DNA of 64,000 bases from Methylopila sp. Yamaguchi (GCF_002897035.1 NZ_BAUX01000017.1:1-64000), one strand, 5' to 3'. Positions 52,446 through 61,818 are shown, counted from the first letter of the stretch. Translations and numbers: made by a program. The notes: generated from the letters alone by a model not told the origin.

Positions 52446-55400
52446 TCACACCACCACGATGTCCCGCCAAGTTAGGTCGAGGCCGGAGCTGAGCGTGGCG
52501 AACTGGACGGCCGCGTAGGTCGCGGCGCTGCCGTCGCGGTCGAAGTACAGCCCGCCTGCAGTCGGATCGTACAGGATGCGGTCCACGGCGTCGGCGGCCT
52601 CGGTCCCGAGCGCGAAGGCCGCGGTCGCGAGCCGCCCCAGCGCGAGACCGGCGAACGCCGCATCGTCGAGGCGCAGGGTGTCCGCAATGACGTCGAAGTC
52701 GGTCACGAGGTCGATCGATACGCCGTTCGGTCGGTCGGAGAACAGGAAGATGTCCGCGCCGCTTCCGCCGGTCAGCGTGTCCGACCCGCCGCGGCCCTCG
52801 ATCAGATTCGCGCCGGCGTTGCCCACGATGACGTTGCCCACCGCATTCCCGACGCCCGACAGGTTCGCCGAGCCCGTGAAGACCAGCATCTCGACGTTGG
52901 CGGCGAGCGTGATCGAGCGCGACGTCTCGACCGTGTCGAAGCCGGCGCCGGCGGACTCCCTCACCTGATCCAGGGTGTTGTCGACGACATAGACGTCGTC
53001 GCCTAAGCCTCCCGATATGATGTCAGCGCCCGCGCCGCCGTCGAGCCGGTTCGCCGCGGCGTTGCCGATGAGCGTGTTCGCGAGGGCGTTGCCGGTCCCG
53101 GCCAGGCCCTCCGTTCCGGTGATCACAAGGTTCTCGACGTTGGCGGCGAGCGTCAGCGACACCGAGGTCTGGATCGTGTCGACGCCTGCGCCGGCGGTCT
53201 CCCGCACCTGGTCGAGCGCGCTATCGACGACGTAGACGTCATCGCCCCGCCCGCCGGCCATGACGTCCGCGCCGCCCCGCCCGTCGAGACGGTTCGCGCC
53301 GTCGCCGCCGGTCAGGACGTTCGCGACCTCGTTGCCGACGCCGGCGAGGGCGCCGGATCCGACAAGCGTCAGGTTTTCGACGTTCGCCCCGAGCGTCGCG
53401 GACACCGAGGCCACAACCAAATCCGTTCCGCCGCCGACCGCTTCCCGAACGACGTCGCCCGCCTCGGCAAGGAGATAGACGTCGTCCCCGGCACCGCCGA
53501 TCAGCAGGTCCTTTCCGCCGCCCCCGTCCAGCGTGTCGTTCCCGCCTAGGCCCTCGAGACGGTTCGCCCCCTCGTTGCCCGTCAGAGCATTCGCCGCGTC
53601 GTTGCCGTAGCCCACGAGCGCGCCGGCGCCGGTGAGCGTCAGATCCTCGACGTGCTCGCCGAGGCGCAGGCTCACCGAAGCGCGCACGAGATCGACGCCC
53701 TCACCGGCCTTTTCCCGCACCTGATCCCGCGCGCTGTCGACCACATAGACGTCGTCGCCCCGGCCGCCGATCAGCACATTGTCGAGCGCGTTGCCGATCA
53801 GCGTGTCGTCGCCGTCGCCGCCGATGGCGTTCTCGATGTCCGCTTTCGTGACGACCACCACCCCATCGATCGTCGAGCGGCCGCCGAAGGTGAGGTCAAG
53901 CGTCGAGTTCGAGGTCACCGCAGCGGCGTTCAGGGTGTCGATCCCGCCGTCCTTGTCGACCAGCGAGCGACCCGCGGTGGTCACGAAGTCGCTGAGTTCG
54001 TCGGTGAAGACATAGGTGTCACGGAAACTCTCCGTCGCGCCGGTCGCGCCGACGTGACGGATGTCGACGTCCGTCACCGCGAAATAGGTGGTGGCGGAGC
54101 CCGCGTTCTGGATCACGACTTTCCAGGAGCCCTGAACCTCGTCCCCACGGAACGCCTGGGTCGTGAACGTCCATTCGGGCGGGAGGTAGGCGGGATCGAG
54201 GGCGCCGGAATGCAGAACGCTGCGGACGCCGTCGGGCGAGACCAGCGTGACGCGCAGGTTCTGGGCGTTCGCCAAGGCGTAGCGATCGAAGGAAAGCGTC
54301 ACCTGGGAGTAGTCGATCGTTAGGTCCGCGTTGATGCTGGTCGAAACCGTCGTGTTGGCGCCGCCGGTCAGGTTGATCCAAGCGTTCGAGCGCACCGCCT
54401 GATCCAGGACCGTGTCGTTCGCCGACGTCTCCGCAGCGGCGGCCGTCGTCCAGTGCTCGGCCAGACGCGCGGCGGCCGTCGCGTCCACGAGGCCGAAGCC
54501 ATAATCGTTCGAATGGTGCAGCCCGCCGCCGTTCCAGTGGGAGCCTCCGTTCTGCGTCCAACGGGAGGTTTCGGCTCCCATCATCGCGCCGCCCACCGCG
54601 CCGCCGACATGTCGCGCGGAGTAGGCCAGGATGTCCTGCACGTCCCGCCAGCCGAGCAGCGGGTTCGCCTCCAGCATCAGCGCGACGACGCCGCTGACCA
54701 TCGGCGCGGCGGCGGAGGTGCCGGCGAAGGCGGAAAAGGAGTCGGAGCTGCCGTACCCGGCGGCCCCCGTTCGGTCGGTGGTGACGACCTCGCCCCAGGT
54801 TCCGAAGGCCGACACGAGCAGATTCGCGCCCCGGGTCGTGTAGGACGACACGTCGCCGCTCCGCTCGACCGCCCCCACGACGATCATGTGGGGATCGTTT
54901 TCGACCGCGGTCATGCCGGTGTTGAATAGAAGGTCGCCGTAATTCCCGGCGGCCTTGACGATGTTCAGGCCGAGGCCGTCGCGGCCGGTTTCCACGGCAC
55001 GGGCGGCCGCTGCGACGATCGCGTCGCCAAAGCGGTTGCCGGCCGCGTCCTTGATGTCGAAGTACGCGGCGTAACCGTTGCTGATGTTCAGCACGTCCGC
55101 GCCCTTCGAAGCGGCGTCGGCGAGCCCTTTGGAGAGATTGGCGACGTAGTCGTAGATGGTGTCGGAACTCGACGGCGAATCCGAATAGCCTCGGAGCCCG
55201 ACGAGGGTCGCGTCGTAGGCGACGCCGACTGCGCCCGATCCGTTGCGCGCAGCGCCGATCAATCCCATCACGGCGGTGCCGTGCGCATCCTCGGCGTAGC
55301 CGGGCGAGGCGTCTCCGTCGCGCTGAAGATAATCGTAGTCCAGCGTCCGATCATAGTTCGGCTTGAGATCGCAGTGCTGTGTGTCGAAACCATCGTCGAA

Positions 55401-55541
55401 CACCCAAACGGCGACGCCGGCGCCGGTGTAGTCGCTCCACGCGCCGAGGACGTTCAGATCGTAGCCTTCATTCGGCGCATGAAGATGCCACTGATCGTCG
55501 AAGAGATCGTCGGTGGGGAGGGGAAACTGGGTTTCGGCCAA
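52446..55541 (-). CDS. Kexin-like S8 protease with P domain and RTX repeats
   Basis: A 1031-residue secreted protease. Residues 10-370 are a subtilisin-fold domain of kexin type: Asp49 (VWVFDDGFD), His87 (DAHGTAVMG), the oxyanion-type Asn (VKAAGNYGD) and Ser in FAGTSAAAPMVSGV. A proprotein-convertase P domain follows at about 395-500 (VTLSFDRYALANAQNLRVTL). From about 565 four Asp/Gly-rich RTX modules of 85-97 residues repeat (GRGDDVYVVDS, GNEGANRLEGLGGNDTLDGG), ending DLTWRDIVVV. No signal peptide is present, so secretion is by a type I system through the C-terminus. TTG start with GAAGGA upstream. A type I transporter is not in the window. Confidence 0.9.
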   Translation of the reverse strand: MAETQFPLPTDDLFDDQWHLHAPNEGYDLNVLGAWSDYTGAGVAVWVFDDGFDTQHCDLKPNYDRTLDYDYLQRDGDASPGYAEDAHGTAVMGLIGAARNGSGAVGVAYDATLVGLRGYSDSPSSSDTIYDYVANLSKGLADAASKGADVLNISNGYAAYFDIKDAAGNRFGDAIVAAAARAVETGRDGLGLNIVKAAGNYGDLLFNTGMTAVENDPHMIVVGAVERSGDVSSYTTRGANLLVSAFGTWGEVVTTDRTGAAGYGSSDSFSAFAGTSAAAPMVSGVVALMLEANPLLGWRDVQDILAYSARHVGGAVGGAMMGAETSRWTQNGGSHWNGGGLHHSNDYGFGLVDATAAARLAEHWTTAAAAETSANDTVLDQAVRSNAWINLTGGANTTVSTSINADLTIDYSQVTLSFDRYALANAQNLRVTLVSPDGVRSVLHSGALDPAYLPPEWTFTTQAFRGDEVQGSWKVVIQNAGSATTYFAVTDVDIRHVGATGATESFRDTYVFTDELSDFVTTAGRSLVDKDGGIDTLNAAAVTSNSTLDLTFGGRSTIDGVVVVTKADIENAIGGDGDDTLIGNALDNVLIGGRGDDVYVVDSARDQVREKAGEGVDLVRASVSLRLGEHVEDLTLTGAGALVGYGNDAANALTGNEGANRLEGLGGNDTLDGGGGKDLLIGGAGDDVYLLAEAGDVVREAVGGGTDLVVASVSATLGANVENLTLVGSGALAGVGNEVANVLTGGDGANRLDGRGGADVMAGGRGDDVYVVDSALDQVRETAGAGVDTIQTSVSLTLAANVENLVITGTEGLAGTGNALANTLIGNAAANRLDGGAGADIISGGLGDDVYVVDNTLDQVRESAGAGFDTVETSRSITLAANVEMLVFTGSANLSGVGNAVGNVIVGNAGANLIEGRGGSDTLTGGSGADIFLFSDRPNGVSIDLVTDFDVIADTLRLDDAAFAGLALGRLATAAFALGTEAADAVDRILYDPTAGGLYFDRDGSAATYAAVQFATLSSGLDLTWRDIVVV

Positions 55542-55678
55542 GGCGCGGCGCGTCCTTCGAGACGGAGGTAAGTTGTCGAACGATTGTCGTGTGCGCGCGC
55601 TTTGCGAAATACAGGAAAGTACGCATCAGACGGAGGTTGACGGCGCGGCGTGGCCGGAGGGCCACGCTCCCGGACGGA

Positions 55679-55975
55679 TCAGGACGATCGCGGCGCGGAA
55701 GCCAGGGCGCTCCCGGTTTTGCCGGCGAAGCGTCGCGCTCCGGCGACGCAGCCGACCACGCCGAGCGTGACCGCGACCATCGCGGGGCTCACCGGCTCGC
55801 CCAGCAAGCCGCCGGCGAGCGCAAGCTCCACGAAGGGTTGCAGCAGCTGAAGCTGGCCCAGCGCCGCGATCCCGCCTTGGACCAGTCCGCGGTGCACGAA
55901 CACGAAGCCGATCCGCGTGCTGAACAGCGAGACATAGGCGAGCGCCGCCCAGGCCAGAGCCGATGTGTCCCACCG
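55679..55975 (-). pseudogene. Remnant of a DMT/EamA transporter
   Basis: Only the last three or so membrane spans of an EamA-type transporter remain (ALAWAALAYVSLFSTRIGFV, GGIAALGQLQLLQPFVELAL, VTLGVVGCVAGARRFAGKTG). The upstream half is missing: in the same frame the sequence runs into an unrelated Pro-rich stretch beginning near 56053. A full protein would be about 290 residues. The remnant may still be transcribed but cannot form the ten-span carrier. It lies between the protease and the YCII/ECF42 pair. Confidence 0.65.
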
Positions 55976-56087
55976 CGGCTTCGCTGCGAGGCTGAGGGGC
56001 GACGCGCCGGGATTGATCGGCGGTTGGTCGCCACGCGTGTCGGGCCGAGGCATAGTCGTCCGTCCTTGCAGACGACGGAGGACGCCG

Positions 56088-56468
56088 ATGCTGTACGCCA
56101 TCCTTTGCTACCACCGCGAAGACGTGGTGTGCGCCTGGTCGCAGGAAGAAGACGACGCCGTCATGGCGAGGCTTGCGGTCGTGCACGACGACCTGAAGGC
56201 GAAAGGCCGGCTGGGGCCCGCGGCGCGGCTGCTGCCGACGACCGCGGCGACCACTCTGCGCAAGGACCAGGATCCGCCGTTGGTGATCGACGGCCCCTTC
56301 GCGGAGACAAAGGAGCAATTGCTCGGCTTCTATGTCGTCGACTGCGCCGATCTCGACGAAGCGCTCGACACCGCGAAGGCGCTGGCTAAGGCCAACCCCG
56401 GCGGCGCCTACGAGCTCAGGCCGATCGGCCTGTTCCTGCCGGGACGCGCGGAGCCCGCGGGCGGATGA
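56088..56468 (+). CDS. DGPF/YCII-related protein
   Basis: A 126-residue YCII-like protein of the DGPF group: MLYAILCYHREDVVCAWSQE at the start, and the signature VIDGPFAETKEQLLGFYVVD (about residues 67-86). DGPF proteins are almost always encoded next to ECF42 sigma factors and are thought to work with them, as here where the next gene overlaps by ATGA. GGAGG lies 7 bases before the ATG. The chemical role is not established. Confidence 0.92.
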   Translation: MLYAILCYHREDVVCAWSQEEDDAVMARLAVVHDDLKAKGRLGPAARLLPTTAATTLRKDQDPPLVIDGPFAETKEQLLGFYVVDCADLDEALDTAKALAKANPGGAYELRPIGLFLPGRAEPAGG

Positions 56469-57730
56469 GCGGCGGCGCCATGGCCTCCGGCGACTGGATC
56501 GGCGCGGCGCTCGCCGCCGCCCGTCCGCAGGCGGTCGCGGCGCTGCTCCGACGGTTTCGCGATCTCGACCTCGCGGAAGAGGCCTTCCAGGAGGCCTGCC
56601 TCAAGGCCTTGAAGCATTGGCCGGACAACGGGCCGCCGCGCGATCCCGCGGCGTGGCTGATCTTCGTCGGCCGAAACGTCGCGGTCGACGCCGTGCGCAA
56701 GCGCTCCCGGGAGCAGGAGCTTTCGGACGAGGACGCGCTGTCGGACCGCGAGGACGCCGAAGCGGCTGCGGCGGAGCGGATCGACGGCGCGAACTACCGC
56801 GACGACGTCCTGCGGCTGCTGTTCGTCTGCTGCCATCCCGACCTGCCGTCGACGCAGCAGATCGCGCTCGCGCTGCGGATCGTCTCCGGGCTCTCGGTCC
56901 GGCAGATCGCCCGCGCCTTCCTCGTGGGCGAGAGCGCGATGGAGCAGCGGATCACCCGCGCCAAGGCGAAGATCGCCCGCGCCGGCGTGCCGTTTGAAGT
57001 CCCCGGCGCGGTGGAGCGGGCGGAGCGCCTCGCGGCGGTCGCCGCCATGCTCTACCTCGTCTTCAACGAAGGCTACTCGGCCCAGGGAACGGAGGCGGAC
57101 GAGCGCGCGAAGCTCGCCGACGAAGCGATCCGGCTGACGCGGATCCTGCTCCGGCTGTTTCCGACCGAGCCCGAGATCATGGGGCTTACGGCGCTCATGC
57201 TGCTGCAGCACGCCCGCGCGGCGAGCCGGTTCGATGCGGACGGCGCGGTGGTGCTGCTCGAGGACCAGGACCGCAGCCGCTGGAACCGCCCGATGATCGC
57301 CGAGGGGCTAGCGCTGATCGACAAGGCGATCCGCCATCGCCGGCCGGGCCCTTATCAGGTGCAGGCGGCGATCGCCGGTCTGCACGCCCGCGCCGCTCGG
57401 CCTGAGCAGACGGACTGGAGCGGCATCGACGCGCTGTACGCGACGCTCGAGATCATGCAGCCCTCGCCGGTCGTCACGTTGAACCGGGCTGTGGCGACCT
57501 GGAAGGTCGCCGGCGCCGAGCAGGCGCTTGCGATGATCGAGCCGCTCGCCGCGAGGCTCGACGGCTACTTCCATTTCCATGGGTTGAGGGGCGGGCTGCT
57601 GATGCGCCTGGGACGGACGGCGGACGCGCGCGAGGCCTTCGGCCGCGCCATCGCCCTCGCGGGCACCGCCGCGGAGGCGGCCCACATCCGCGCGCATCTC
57701 GACCGGCTCACCGAAGCGGCGGGCGCATAG
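56465..57730 (+). CDS. ECF42-type RNA polymerase sigma factor
   Basis: A 421-residue sigma factor. Sigma region 2 covers about 12-85 (LRRFRDLDLAEEAFQEACLK, PAAWLIFVGRNVAVDAVRKR) and region 4 about 120-175 (LALRIVSGLSVRQIARAFLV, ESAMEQRITRAKAKIARAG). A long C-terminal TPR-like helical part (about 195-421; LYLVFNEGYSAQGTEADERA, AAIAGLHARAARPEQTDWSG) replaces an anti-sigma factor and is required in studied ECF42 proteins. It starts inside the DGPF gene's stop (ATGA). Targets are probably its own operon and DGPF genes. Confidence 0.92.
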   Translation: MSGGAMASGDWIGAALAAARPQAVAALLRRFRDLDLAEEAFQEACLKALKHWPDNGPPRDPAAWLIFVGRNVAVDAVRKRSREQELSDEDALSDREDAEAAAAERIDGANYRDDVLRLLFVCCHPDLPSTQQIALALRIVSGLSVRQIARAFLVGESAMEQRITRAKAKIARAGVPFEVPGAVERAERLAAVAAMLYLVFNEGYSAQGTEADERAKLADEAIRLTRILLRLFPTEPEIMGLTALMLLQHARAASRFDADGAVVLLEDQDRSRWNRPMIAEGLALIDKAIRHRRPGPYQVQAAIAGLHARAARPEQTDWSGIDALYATLEIMQPSPVVTLNRAVATWKVAGAEQALAMIEPLAARLDGYFHFHGLRGGLLMRLGRTADAREAFGRAIALAGTAAEAAHIRAHLDRLTEAAGA

Positions 57731-57870
57731 CTTCGTAGAAACTCTTAACTCGGGATGCATTGGACGCAGGACTGGTGTGCGACGAAAGGCGTAGAAGTCT
57801 GGCATGCCACATGCCAAATCAGCGTCAACGAAGCGCCGCGCTTCACGCCCATCTCCGAAAGGACCTCACC

Positions 57871-58032
57871 ATGTCCACGTCCACCCTCGCATCCGCCTCG
57901 TCCGCCTCGATCGACGCCGGCTCGTTCTTCGGCCGGATCTTCGCTCGCATCCGTCTGGAGATCTCCGCCTTCTTCGACGAGCTGCATGCGGCGCAGGTCC
58001 GCACCAACACGCAGGAGCCCTTCGGCCTCTGA
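57871..58032 (+). CDS. Small 53-residue protein of unknown function
   Basis: A 53-residue protein: a Ser/Ala-rich start (MSTSTLASASSASIDAGSFF) followed by an amphipathic helix (GRIFARIRLEISAFFDELHA) and a polar tail ending EPFGL. AAAGGA lies about 7 bases before the ATG, and a perfect intrinsic terminator follows, so the unit is its own transcript. No family is recognised; the setting among stress-type small genes is suggestive only. Confidence 0.6.
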   Translation: MSTSTLASASSASIDAGSFFGRIFARIRLEISAFFDELHAAQVRTNTQEPFGL

Positions 58033-58060
58033 GCCGGATCGCTCACGCTGGGACTGCCGA

Positions 58061-58092
58061 AGCGCCGGGCTCCACGCCCGGCGCTTTTTTTC
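58061..58092 (+). terminator. Intrinsic terminator
   Basis: AGCGCCGGGC and GCCCGGCGCT pair perfectly around a 5-base loop, followed by seven T. It ends the 53-residue gene. Confidence 0.93.
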
Positions 58093-58114
58093 GCCGTCTT
58101 GAGGACATGATTCC

Positions 58115-58139
58115 GGAACCAGTCACACCATCGTGCGTT
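58115..58139 (+). promoter_or_regulatory. EcfG promoter (best match)
   Basis: GGAAC at 58115-58119, a 16-base spacer, then CGTT at 58136-58139. This is the exact EcfG consensus GGAAC-N16/17-CGTT. The small membrane-protein gene starts at 58226. Confidence 0.65.
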
Positions 58140-58225
58140 TTCACAGCACGACGGCGCGAAAACCCGAAGCGGGCCGACGCTTCGCCGCGTCGCCTGCGTG
58201 GCTTACCCGGAAAGGACTGCGAAAC

Positions 58226-58387
58226 ATGACTCCCTTGATCGGCATTCTGATCACCGTCCTGGTGATCTTCCTGGTGCTTTATCTCGTCGGAATGCTGCCG
58301 ATCGACGGTCGGGCGAAGCAGATCATCCGGATCATCGTGATCATCATCGGCATCATTTCGCTGCTGAAGTACCTGGCGGTCTTCTGA
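58226..58387 (+). CDS. Thivi_2564-type small membrane protein
   Basis: A 53-residue protein with two hydrophobic segments (MTPLIGILITVLVIFLVLYL and IIRIIVIIIGIISLLKYLAV) joined by a short turn with GMLPIDGRAKQ. This matches the small double-span membrane family with conserved GMLPIDGR that is common in bacteria and often stress-induced. GGAAAGGA precedes the ATG. A clear EcfG-type promoter upstream and a terminator after it make it a likely member of the general stress regulon. Confidence 0.8.
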   Translation: MTPLIGILITVLVIFLVLYLVGMLPIDGRAKQIIRIIVIIIGIISLLKYLAVF

Positions 58388-58412
58388 GAGCTGAACGACG
58401 ATCGGAATGACG

Positions 58413-58446
58413 AACGGCCGGGTTTGACCCGGCCGTTTTCGTTTTG
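58413..58446 (+). terminator. Intrinsic terminator
   Basis: AACGGCCGGGT and ACCCGGCCGTT pair around TTG, then TTTCGTTTT. It follows the small membrane-protein gene. Confidence 0.88.
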
Positions 58447-58468
58447 GCGTTCGACCTGGAACGCGGCG

Positions 58469-59488
58469 CTACGATGCCCGGCGGCGTCCTCTCGCCGCGG
58501 CGTCGGCGCTAAAGGGGCCATGCAGACGCTCCCAGCCGAAAGCATGCGCGACGATCGTGTCCAGGTCGTCATGCCGCGGCGTCCAGTGGAGCGTCTGGCG
58601 AATGCGCCGGGCGTCCGCGACCGAGACGAAGGGGTCGCCCTCTCGGCGGGCCTTTTCGCGTACCGGGAAGTCTCGTCCGCTCACGCGTTTCACGGCCGCG
58701 ATCACCTCGCGGACCGAAAAACCGCCGCCGTAGCCGCAGTTCAGCGTCAGGCTGCCGCCGTCGTTCCGAAGGTGGTCCAAAGCCGCCACATGCGCGTCGG
58801 CGAGATCCGAGACGTGGATGTAGTCGCGCACGCCGGTTCCGTCGGGCGTCGGAAGGTCGACGCCGAGGATGTCGAGGCCGTCCGTCACGCCGAGGGCCGC
58901 GCGGACGGCGAGGGTGATCAGGTTGGTGGCTCCCGGCGCGCGCTGCCCCGTGCGCATCTGCGGGTCGGCCCCGGCTACGTTGAAGTATCGCAGGACGACG
59001 TAGCGCAGCCCATGCGCCGCCGCGGCGTCCTGGAGAATTCTTTCCGACATCATCTTCGACGCGCCATAGGGCGACGCGGGAACGAGCGGAGCGTCCTCCC
59101 GCGTCGGCGTCGGGGGCAGGAGGCCGTAGACCGCCGCGGTCGATGAGAAGATGAAGCGGCTGACGCCGCCGACGACCATCGCGCTCAGCAGCCGGCGCGT
59201 CTTTTCGGTGTTCGCGCCGTAGGTCCCGAGGGGATCGCGGACCGAGTCCGGCACGACGATCTTCGCCGCGAAATGCGCGACGGCGTCGATCCGGTGCTTG
59301 GCGAGCGTCCGAAGCACCAGCGCCTCGTCGCCGACGTCGCCGACGACCAGCGGCACCTCGGCCGGCACGGCGTGCCGGGCCCCCGTGGAAAGGTCGTCCA
59401 GCACCACCACGGGCTCGCCCCGATCGCGCAGCGCCAGCACCATGTGGGAGCCGATGTACCCGGCTCCTCCGGTCACAAGAACGGTCAT
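58469..59488 (-). CDS. galE: UDP-glucose 4-epimerase
   Basis: A 339-residue GalE. MTVLVTGGAGYIGSHMVLAL is the NAD-binding Gly motif, FSSTAAVYG carries the catalytic Ser/Thr, SPYGASK is the YxxxK, and RYFNVAGADP is the GalE-specific segment. It interconverts UDP-glucose and UDP-galactose for exopolysaccharide and LPS synthesis. AAGGACAG precedes the ATG at 59488. It is divergent from the EAL gene. No polysaccharide cluster is visible next to it. Confidence 0.94.
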   Translation of the reverse strand: MTVLVTGGAGYIGSHMVLALRDRGEPVVVLDDLSTGARHAVPAEVPLVVGDVGDEALVLRTLAKHRIDAVAHFAAKIVVPDSVRDPLGTYGANTEKTRRLLSAMVVGGVSRFIFSSTAAVYGLLPPTPTREDAPLVPASPYGASKMMSERILQDAAAAHGLRYVVLRYFNVAGADPQMRTGQRAPGATNLITLAVRAALGVTDGLDILGVDLPTPDGTGVRDYIHVSDLADAHVAALDHLRNDGGSLTLNCGYGGGFSVREVIAAVKRVSGRDFPVREKARREGDPFVSVADARRIRQTLHWTPRHDDLDTIVAHAFGWERLHGPFSADAAARGRRRAS

Positions 59489-59655
59489 GCCCTGTCCTTC
59501 AGGCGCGAGGCTCGTCCCGCGCTCATGATCCTAGGCGCCTGCGCCTTACCGCGAGGTGAAGCGCAAACAGTCTCGTTCCGGGACATCTGGCTAACCAAGG
59601 ATTCACTCTGTTTGCGCTAGGCCATGTCTTCGGCGCAGCCGCATGAGGAAATCCG

Positions 59656-61818
59656 GTGGTCAAGACGGGCGACGCGCAACGCGGCGGATGGCGAAACGGC
59701 TTGGCTGCGCGGCTCACGGCGCTGACGGGGCTGCTCCTCGTCGCGCTCGCCGGAGCCGTGGTGGCCTTCACAGCGTTCGAAAGCCGTCGCGACGCCGCAG
59801 ATCGGATGGTCGCGGAGCTCGCCGGCGACGTGCAGGCCGCCGCCGAGGCGCTCGGCCGCGGGGATGAGGTCCACGACGTCCTGAAAGCGCTCTCCGCCCG
59901 GCCGCAGGCCCTCTACGTCACGCTCGACGCGCGCGGAGGCGACGTCGTCGTCGCCCTGGCGCCTGCCGCGCAGCCGCCCGCGGTGGCTCGCGACGTCTTG
60001 GCCGAAACCAGCGGCGACGGGCCTGCGGCGATCACCCTGGCCGATGGCGCGGCCCACGCCGCCAAGACTGTGGCGCTCAGCGGCGGGGGAGAGGCGACCC
60101 TCCGCGTCGGCGTGTCGCTGGCGGCCGCCGACGCCTCGGCCGCGTCCGCCGCGTCCCGCGGACTGATCGCGGCGCTTGCCGTGCTCCTCGTCGGCCTTCC
60201 CGCCTTCGCGCTCGTCGTTCGACGCACGCTCAGCCCGCTGCGCGGTCTGGCCCAGGCGATCAGCCGCGTCGACGGCGCAAGCCTCGAGGTCGACCGCGCG
60301 GCGCTCCGCCGCGACGAGATCGGCGATCTCGCCCGAGCGCATTCGACCATGACGCGCGAGATGTTCCGCAATGCGGCCGCGCTCCGGCGCGCCGCGTTCG
60401 ACGATCCGCTCACGCGCCTGATGAACCGCGACGGGCTCAACCGTCGGCTGTCCGAGGCGCTGCAGGTGGGGCAGGGCGTCGCGCTGCTTAAGATCGAAGT
60501 GGGCGGCCTCGAGCGGGTCACGACCGGCCTCGGACCGGCCGGCGCCGATGCGGCCGTCCATGGCGCCGCCGACCGCGTGCGGGAGGCCGCAGCCGAGTGG
60601 ACCCGCCGCGCCCGCGCAATCCATGCGCTCGGCGACGATCTTGCAGTCTCCGTCGCCCGCATCGGGGAAGCGCAGTTCGCCCTGCTCGCCCATGGCGCCG
60701 GCGAAGCCGCCGCGGAGGAGCTCGCCAGGCTGACGCTCGCGGCGTTCGAGGGGCCGCTGCGGCTCGACGAGCATCGGATCGGGCTGTCGCCCGCGATCGG
60801 CGTCGCCTTCGCGCCCCAGCACGGCGACCGCGCCGAAGCCTTGATGCGTTCGGCCGGCGCGGCGCTCGCCGCGGCCCGGCTCGCGCGCGGCCCCGCCGTC
60901 CGGATCGCGGGCGCGGAGCTGAACGACCGCGCGTACTCACGCCTCCGGATCGAGCAGGAGCTGCGGCGGGCGCTGGCGGAGGACGAGCTCGAAGTGCATT
61001 ACCAGCCGCAGCTCGCGCTTGGCGGCGGCCGCGTGATCGGGGCCGAGGCCTTGGTGCGGTGGCGCCATCCTCTGCGCGGCCTGATCGCGCCCGGCGAGTT
61101 CGTGCCCGTGGCGGAGGAGACCGGTCTGGTCGAGCCGCTCGGCCGCTTCGTGCTGGCCCAGGCCAGCCGGCAGGCGGCGGCGTGGGCGAGCATGGGGATC
61201 CCGATCCGCGTCGCGGTCAATGTGTCGCCGCTGCAGTTCCGCAATCCGAGGTTTTCGGAGGCGGCTCTCCAGATCATCCGGGAGGCGGGCGCCGATCCCA
61301 GCCGTATCGAGCTCGAGATCACCGAAAGCGCAGCCATGGCCGATCCGTCCCACGCCGCCCGGGAGCTGGCGCCGCTCAGGAGCGCAGGGGTGCGGATCGC
61401 GATCGACGACTTCGGCACCGGCTATTCGAACTTCGCCGCGCTGACCCAACTGCCGTTCGACGTGCTGAAGATCGACCGCAGCTTCGTCCGCGACGCCCTG
61501 GTGACGCCGGGCGCCCGGGTCGTGGTGGAGGCGGTGCTGGGCCTCGCCCGGAACCTGGACGTCGAGACGGTGGCGGAAGGCGTGGAGACCGAGGAGCAAC
61601 GCGCGTTCGTGACCGCGGGCGGGTGCACGTTCGGGCAGGGCTACCTGTTCGGCCGGCCGATGCCCGGCGATGCGTTCGAAGCTTGGTACGCGAACCGCCT
61701 GGGAGCGCAGCTCCGCGCTGTCGTGGCCGAGGCGCAGGCTCAGCCTTGGGGGAGGCACGCGGCCGCCCGCGCCGTCATTCCGCCGTCACCCGGCTTCGCG
61801 CAGCCCGCCGCGTCGTAG
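59656..61818 (+). CDS. c-di-GMP phosphodiesterase-type protein (degenerate GGDEF, EAL)
   Basis: A 720-residue membrane protein. Spans at about 18-38 and 168-190 enclose a periplasmic sensor of about 130 residues; HAMP (ISRVDGASLEVDRAALRRDE) follows. The GGDEF domain (about 240-405) is degenerate: the signature position reads VARIGEAQFALLA, so cyclase activity is unlikely. The EAL domain (about 430-690) keeps GAEALVRWRHP, VNVSPLQF, IELEITESAAM, DDFGTGYSNFA and LKIDRSFV, so it should hydrolyse c-di-GMP. GTG start with GAGGA about 8 bases upstream. Confidence 0.9.
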   Translation: MVKTGDAQRGGWRNGLAARLTALTGLLLVALAGAVVAFTAFESRRDAADRMVAELAGDVQAAAEALGRGDEVHDVLKALSARPQALYVTLDARGGDVVVALAPAAQPPAVARDVLAETSGDGPAAITLADGAAHAAKTVALSGGGEATLRVGVSLAAADASAASAASRGLIAALAVLLVGLPAFALVVRRTLSPLRGLAQAISRVDGASLEVDRAALRRDEIGDLARAHSTMTREMFRNAAALRRAAFDDPLTRLMNRDGLNRRLSEALQVGQGVALLKIEVGGLERVTTGLGPAGADAAVHGAADRVREAAAEWTRRARAIHALGDDLAVSVARIGEAQFALLAHGAGEAAAEELARLTLAAFEGPLRLDEHRIGLSPAIGVAFAPQHGDRAEALMRSAGAALAAARLARGPAVRIAGAELNDRAYSRLRIEQELRRALAEDELEVHYQPQLALGGGRVIGAEALVRWRHPLRGLIAPGEFVPVAEETGLVEPLGRFVLAQASRQAAAWASMGIPIRVAVNVSPLQFRNPRFSEAALQIIREAGADPSRIELEITESAAMADPSHAARELAPLRSAGVRIAIDDFGTGYSNFAALTQLPFDVLKIDRSFVRDALVTPGARVVVEAVLGLARNLDVETVAEGVETEEQRAFVTAGGCTFGQGYLFGRPMPGDAFEAWYANRLGAQLRAVVAEAQAQPWGRHAAARAVIPPSPGFAQPAAS

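Noticed and set aside
52800-53770. Regular repeats that could suggest a CRISPR array
   Set aside because: They are in-frame repeats of the RTX protease, about 280 bases apart, without short spacers.
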